Assembly: GCA_903922535.1 (NCBI GenBank)
Contig: CAIXUF010000069.1
Span: 1 to 20,038 of the forward strand
DNA length: 20,038 bases
Reading direction: 5' to 3'
Source: Candidatus Hydrogenedentota bacterium
GTDB lineage: Bacteria; Hydrogenedentota; Hydrogenedentia; Hydrogenedentiales; CAITNO01
Made by a program: the position numbers and the translations under genes. Under the pieces are notes generated by a model, which worked only from the letters and a program-made list of their open reading frames with translations, was not told the DNA's origin and searched no databases. Shown piece by piece: positions 16,168 through 20,038 of the stretch. Position 1 is the first letter of the stretch. Every line of letters begins with the position of its first letter.

Positions 16168-16585
16168 GGCGGCTCTTGTATTGCTTGTTGATGTTGTCCA
16201 GCACTTCTTTGTTGAACGCTATGGGGCCTCCGATGGGCTCCACGGGGTTCTTCATCGTGTCCATCCGGTTCACGTCCACCGTGCCCCGGTAGCGGTAGAG
16301 GGCCACGAAGATGGCCATACCCACCACCACCTCGGCCGCGGCCACGGCAATGACGAAGATCGCCATCACGCTGCCGTCCACCCGGGCGGGCGTGCAGAAG
16401 CGGTTGAAGATAACGAAATTGAGCGCGGCCGAGTTCAGCATCAGTTCCACCGCCATCAGGATGCCGACGGCGTTGCGCCGCGTGAGCAGCCCGTAGAGGC
16501 CGATGGAAAAGATCACCGAGGTCAGCACGAGCCATTCGCGGACGCCGGGCGTGTGCGAGATGATGAGCGCAAGCAGTTGGTTCAT
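16157..16585 (-). CDS. nuoK: NADH-quinone oxidoreductase subunit K, C-terminally extended
   Basis: This small three-helix membrane subunit connects the quinone-proximal part of complex I to the pump subunits. The two buried glutamates of the family are present: Glu47 in GILMAVELMLNSAAL (TM2) and Glu85 in VAAAEVVVGMAI (TM3). NuoK is usually about 100 residues; here 142 residues give a hydrophilic tail of roughly 40 (from about 101, GTVDVNRMDT onwards) with no known domain. The ATG overlaps the nuoJ stop as ATGA and is preceded by GGGAGGG. The gene's end overlaps nuoL by 11 bases. Confidence 0.95.
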   Translation of the reverse strand: MNQLLALIISHTPGVREWLVLTSVIFSIGLYGLLTRRNAVGILMAVELMLNSAALNFVIFNRFCTPARVDGSVMAIFVIAVAAAEVVVGMAIFVALYRYRGTVDVNRMDTMKNPVEPIGGPIAFNKEVLDNINKQYKSRHDH

Positions 16586-17205
16586 GACGCCCGCCCTCCC
16601 GATTCGGTGTCGCGCTGGCTGAGCGGACGGTACACGTCGGTCTCGCCGGGCAGGTCGCCGCCACTGGTGAAGGGCTGATCGGGCGGCGGCGTTTTGCGGG
16701 CAATCACGATGCCCCCGATCATGGCCGCCAACAGCAGCAGCGAAATCACCTCGAAAGGCGCCACATAGCCGCCGGGACCCGCGTCCAGCAGCGCCCTGCC
16801 GATGGCCAGCGCGTCATTGGCCGGCGTCTTTCCCTCCGAGTTCTCCGCAAAGGGGGAAACCCACACCGCCGCCGCCGACAAAACCAGGAACATGATGGAA
16901 ATGAAGGCGCCCACGATTTTCCGCTCGGTCGTGGGGTTGTCCTCCAGCAGTTCGCCCGAGCGCGTCAGCATGATGGCGAACACGATCAGCACCACAATGC
17001 CGCCCACATAGACCAGCACCTGCACGCCGGCGAGGAACTGGGCGTCCAGCATGGCGTAAAGGGCGGCCGTGGTGCTCAATGCGCCCATCAGCGCGATGGC
17101 GGCGCGCAGCAGCTTGCGCGTGTTGACCACGGCCAGCGCGAACAGGATCGTCGCGGCGGCCACGCCCCAGAACAGCACGGTGTAGATGGCGGGTGCAATC
17201 ATCAT
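16582..17205 (-). CDS. nuoJ: NADH-quinone oxidoreductase subunit J
   Basis: This 207-residue membrane subunit has five predicted helices. It is recognised by LAGVQVLVYVGGIVVLIVFAIML (TM3, the helix that carries the flexible pi-bulge in structures) and by its place between nuoI and nuoK. A polar loop (about 85-98, GELLEDNPTTERK) and a longer loop (about 118-150) separate the helices. The C-terminal 35 residues after IVIARK are polar. Two adjacent ATG codons open the frame; the first (17205) overlaps the nuoI stop as ATGA and has AAGGGGGG before it. Sequence conservation of this subunit is low in general, but motif and context together are clear. Confidence 0.94.
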   Translation of the reverse strand: MMIAPAIYTVLFWGVAAATILFALAVVNTRKLLRAAIALMGALSTTAALYAMLDAQFLAGVQVLVYVGGIVVLIVFAIMLTRSGELLEDNPTTERKIVGAFISIMFLVLSAAAVWVSPFAENSEGKTPANDALAIGRALLDAGPGGYVAPFEVISLLLLAAMIGGIVIARKTPPPDQPFTSGGDLPGETDVYRPLSQRDTESGGRAS

Positions 17206-17906
17206 GAAGCCGCCCCCCCTTCGGCCGGTTTGGCCTCATCGCGGGGCGAACCCAGCGCGCGGACCGTCGGCAGCGCATGCCCGTTCATGGGGACCGGCCC
17301 GCCGTAGGCGTCAATCTCCGTCATCATCGCCGCGCGCGCCTCCAGATTCTCCTCTTTCAGCAGCACGTTGGCCGTGGGGCCTGCGTAGCGGTTCAGCGTG
17401 TAGACCAGCAGGCGCCGGTCATAGACGGCGTTCTCGAACTCGTGCGACATCTCCAGCGAGCCGAAGGCGCAGGCCTCCACGCAGGCATTGCACATCACGC
17501 ACGAGTCCATGCGCCAGATGTAGCGCTCAATCTCGTTCTTGCCGGTGGCCGCGCCCTTGCGCGTCTCCAGAATAATAGAACCGTTCGGGCAGGCGCGTTC
17601 GCAGCTTCCGCAGCCGTTGCAGCTCTGGTACCCGTTTTCGTCAAACTTGAACTTCAGGCTGGCCCGGTAGCGCTCCGGAAACTTGAGCGTGGCCCGGTTC
17701 TCTGGATACTGCTGTGTCACGACCTTCGACGGACGGATTAGATAGCCGAAAGTGAGGCGCATGCCGTCGATCAGGCTCTTGAGCGAGAACAGGAAACGGG
17801 CCGGGTAGGCCTGCCGCCTGAACCGCGGCACGACCGACACCGGAACCGTCACGCCCGCGAAGGCGCGCGTTTCATGTTTCACATCGTTGAAATCAACTCG
17901 TCCCAT
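17202..17906 (-). CDS. nuoI: Complex I subunit I, 2x[4Fe-4S] ferredoxin-like
   Basis: The 234-residue protein carries electrons between the donor side and the NuoB cluster at the peripheral-membrane arm junction. Eight cysteines form two clusters: Cys96, 99, 102 and 106 (SCNGCGSCERACPNG) and Cys136, 139, 142 and 146 (SCVMCNACVEACAFG). In the second, Ala147 replaces the usual proline after the fourth cysteine. The family stretch RPSKVVTQQYPEN precedes the clusters, and SHEFENAVYDRR follows them. It is longer than E. coli NuoI (180), with extra sequence at both ends. The SCNGCG...CPNG form resembles NuoI of 11-subunit complexes such as those of Bacteroidetes, from memory. The gene starts 24 bp after nuoH and overlaps nuoJ by four bases. 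Confidence 0.93.
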   Translation of the reverse strand: MGRVDFNDVKHETRAFAGVTVPVSVVPRFRRQAYPARFLFSLKSLIDGMRLTFGYLIRPSKVVTQQYPENRATLKFPERYRASLKFKFDENGYQSCNGCGSCERACPNGSIILETRKGAATGKNEIERYIWRMDSCVMCNACVEACAFGSLEMSHEFENAVYDRRLLVYTLNRYAGPTANVLLKEENLEARAAMMTEIDAYGGPVPMNGHALPTVRALGSPRDEAKPAEGGAAS

Positions 17907-17930
17907 GCTGGTCTTTTTCCGTCGCTCCGG

Positions 17931-19067
17931 CTAAGGCACCAAAATTGGAAAGGGGTAGAGGTTGTACAGCACCACCACCGCGGCCGCGAACAGGTTCACG
18001 AAGCCGATTGGCAGCAGAACCTTCCACTCAAGATACATCAACTGGTCCACCCGCAGGCGCGGGAAGGTCCAGCGGAACCACATGATCAGGAATACCACCA
18101 CGGAGGTTTTGCCGAAGAACCACAGCACCGGCGGGATCAGGTCCATCACCCCGTTGAACGCGCCCCCCAGGCCGATGTGGAAGGGCATCCACCCGCCCAG
18201 GAACAGCGTGGCCGCCATGGCCGACACGACAAACATGTTGATGAACTCGGCCAGGAAGAAGAAGGAGAAGCGCAGACCGGAGTATTCGGTGTGGAACCCG
18301 GCGGTCAACTCCGACTCGCCCTCGGGGATGTCGAAGGGGGTACGGTTGATCTCGGCAGTGACGGCAATCACGAAAATGATGAAGGAAACAAGGCCGACGC
18401 CGTTTGCCCGCCAAATCCACCAGCCCGCATCCTGACTCTGCACGATCTCCGCCAGGGAGAGGGTGCCCGAGAACAGCACGACGACCAGCAGCGCCAGCGT
18501 GGCGGAAATCTCGTAGGAGATGATCTGCGCGCCCGCACGCATCGCGCCGACCATGGACCACTTGTTGTTCGAGCTCCAGCCGCCCAGCAGGATTCCCATC
18601 ACGCCGAAGCCGCTTATGGCGGTCACGTAAAGAACGCCGATGTTGATGTCGGTGATCTGCAGGATGGGGCTGTAGGGCAGCACGCCAAGCACCATCACCG
18701 TGGCCATCATGGAAAGGAAAGGCGCCAGCAGGTGCATGGCCTTGTCCGCCTTTTCCGGGACGACGTCTTCTTTCAGCAGCAGCTTGATGGCGTCCGCCAC
18801 GGTCTGCAAAATGCCGTGCCAGCCGACGCGCATCGGTCCCAACCGGCACTGGAAATGGGCGGCAATTTTGCGCTCCGCGTAGATGAGCAGCAGGCCCACA
18901 AGCGTCAAGAGCGCGCCCAGCCCGGCCAGTGCGGCCGCGACATAGACCAGCGCGAGTATCCAGGAACCTTCCGCGAAGGCCTGCGCCGTCCGTTCCGAGA
19001 CGGTGACGGTCTTGAAGGCGCCTTGGGCCACCGCGAGGGTCAGGTATGTCATGGTTGGCGTGGTCAT
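17931..19067 (-). CDS. nuoH: NADH-quinone oxidoreductase subunit H
   Basis: The 378-residue membrane subunit anchors the peripheral arm and forms much of the quinone tunnel. Diagnostic segments are AERKIAAHFQCRLGPMRVG (TM1-2 loop), LKEDVVPEKADK, NNKWSMVGAMRAGAQIISYE, RTPFDIPEGESELTAGFHTE (the charged quinone-tunnel loop) and RWTFPRLRVDQLM near the C terminus. About eight helices are predicted, and length is slightly above the usual 325-350. I chose the ATG at 19067, four bases after the nuoD stop, because GGTGA lies just before it. A TTG five codons upstream (19082) would overlap nuoD by 11 bases and is the alternative. A later ATG at 19052 has no ribosome site. Confidence 0.95.
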   Translation of the reverse strand: MTTPTMTYLTLAVAQGAFKTVTVSERTAQAFAEGSWILALVYVAAALAGLGALLTLVGLLLIYAERKIAAHFQCRLGPMRVGWHGILQTVADAIKLLLKEDVVPEKADKAMHLLAPFLSMMATVMVLGVLPYSPILQITDINIGVLYVTAISGFGVMGILLGGWSSNNKWSMVGAMRAGAQIISYEISATLALLVVVLFSGTLSLAEIVQSQDAGWWIWRANGVGLVSFIIFVIAVTAEINRTPFDIPEGESELTAGFHTEYSGLRFSFFFLAEFINMFVVSAMAATLFLGGWMPFHIGLGGAFNGVMDLIPPVLWFFGKTSVVVFLIMWFRWTFPRLRVDQLMYLEWKVLLPIGFVNLFAAAVVVLYNLYPFPILVP

Positions 19068-19071
19068 CGGT

Positions 19072-20038
19072 TCACCGATCAATGTCCGGGATTACAAGGT
19101 CAAGACTGGACTGTATGGCGATGATGTCGGCAATGCGCCAGCCCGGCGCAAGCGCCGTGACCGCCCACATGTTGTTGAAATTCGGGGACCGGAAATGGAG
19201 CCGGTACGGGTTTGGGCTCTTGCCGTCGGAGACGAGCATGACGCCCAGCACACCGCGCGCGGTCTCGATCTGGTCGCAGTAGGTGCCTTCGGGGACGGCG
19301 ATGCGCGCGTTTGCGCGGATCACGTTGACGGGCCCCTCGGGTATGGTGTCGATCAACTGTTCGATGATGTGCAGGGACTGCCGGATCTCTTCCATGCGCA
19401 CGTAGTAGCGGTCCCAGCAGTCGCCCTTGGTGCCGATGGCGACGTTGAACTCGACATCGCCGTACCTTCCGTAGGGCGCCGTCTTGCGCAGGTCCATGGG
19501 GACGCCGCTGCCGCGCAGCACGGGGCCGGTGCAGCCCAGCGCGACCGCCTGCTTCGGATCAAGCACGCCGATGTTGCGCAGGCGCTCCTGGAGAATCACG
19601 TTGCCCGAAAGCAGCGTGTCGTACTCGTCGATGATCGGTCCCAGATACTTGAGCAGCTTCTTGACCTTCGCCGGGAAATCGGGAAGAATGTCGAACATCA
19701 CGCCGCCCGGCCGCACGTAGTTCATCGTGAGCCGCGCGCCGATGGTCTCCTCGAACAGTTCGCTGATGATTTCCCGGTCGCGGAACGCGTAGAGAAACGC
19801 GGTGAACGCGCCCAGGTCCATGCCCAGCACACCCCACCAGAGCATGTGGCTCTGGATGCGCTGCAACTCCGCCATCAGCGTGCGGATTGTCTCAATGCGC
19901 CCGTTGGTCTCGATACCGGCCGCCTTCTCCACCGCCTTGGCCACGCACCAGTTGTTCATGATCGCCGAAAAATAGTCCAGGCGGTCCGTCAAATGAATGA
20001 TCTGGCGCGGTGTGATCTTCTCGCACATCTTCTCGATG
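19072..20038 (-). CDS. nuoD: Complex I 49-kDa subunit D, C-terminal part (cut by window edge)
   Basis: The frame is open to the right edge; 321 residues are visible, beginning IEKMCEKITPR. NuoD forms the quinone-reduction site with NuoB and NuoH. The visible part starts at the family's GIEK region and includes DRLDYFSAIMNN, whose tyrosine is the likely quinone ligand. It continues with RIQSHMLWWGV, RPGGV, GCTGPVLRGSG, the paired RYYVRMEEIRQS, PEGTYCDQIETARG, and the end SLDLVIPDIDR. The internal ATG at 20028 is not the start, because conserved sequence continues before it. The missing N terminus should hold about 80-100 residues if the gene is separate, or much more if it is a NuoCD fusion. 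nuoE, F and G do not follow it; nuoH starts four bases after the stop. Confidence 0.95.
   Translation of the reverse strand, partial: IEKMCEKITPRQIIHLTDRLDYFSAIMNNWCVAKAVEKAAGIETNGRIETIRTLMAELQRIQSHMLWWGVLGMDLGAFTAFLYAFRDREIISELFEETIGARLTMNYVRPGGVMFDILPDFPAKVKKLLKYLGPIIDEYDTLLSGNVILQERLRNIGVLDPKQAVALGCTGPVLRGSGVPMDLRKTAPYGRYGDVEFNVAIGTKGDCWDRYYVRMEEIRQSLHIIEQLIDTIPEGPVNVIRANARIAVPEGTYCDQIETARGVLGVMLVSDGKSPNPYRLHFRSPNFNNMWAVTALAPGWRIADIIAIQSSLDLVIPDIDR

Overview
The window reads as a high-GC bacterial chromosome segment. Every convincing gene lies on the minus strand, so transcription runs from the right edge (20038) to the left (1). It splits into an energy-metabolism block (about 11145-20038) and a sensory block (590-10647), with a small repeat-bounded four-helix-bundle locus at the left end (1-592).

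The right block is the distal part of a complex I operon in the order nuoD(partial)-H-I-J-K-L-M-N. Genes overlap or sit a few bases apart, which implies translational coupling. Nothing encoding NuoE, NuoF or NuoG lies between D and H, where the classical 14-gene operon has them. This is the gene order of 11-subunit complexes without an NADH-oxidising module, in which electrons probably enter through ferredoxin or another donor. Together the genes give the quinone-site subunits (D, H), the 2x[4Fe-4S] wire (I), the small membrane subunits (J, K) and three antiporter-like pumps (L, M, N). NuoM lacks the usual TM7 lysine (Leu231), although the rest of its channel is conserved.

A gene-poor stretch (10648-11144) separates the blocks. 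It holds a 7-bp-stem REP-like palindrome, short purine-rich repeats, a possible extended -10 element and a possible decayed plus-strand gene end.

The sensory block holds a very large soluble histidine kinase (2257 aa; GAF, four PAS, GAF, eight PAS, kinase core). After a 257-bp spacer carrying a large palindromic 9-bp minisatellite comes a CheB-CheR-PAS fusion (1008 aa). No receiver domain, chemoreceptor, CheA or CheW is present, so this looks like a non-flagellar sensory pair whose targets are elsewhere. The four-helix-bundle gene begins 42 bp after the CheB-CheR stop, with a truncated second copy of its 3' end directly behind it. A 22-bp sequence upstream of the gene is repeated exactly in inverted orientation at the window's left edge.

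Taxonomy is inference only. High GC, the EFG-less nuo order, giant PAS kinases, repeat-associated four-helix-bundle genes, MDxMDx-encoding minisatellites and GGCGGGACGCC palindromes would fit a PVC-group, Hydrogenedentota-like or similar environmental bacterium. No marker gene settles it. I see no tRNA, rRNA, CRISPR array, transposase or phage gene, and no clear new defence or biosynthetic system.
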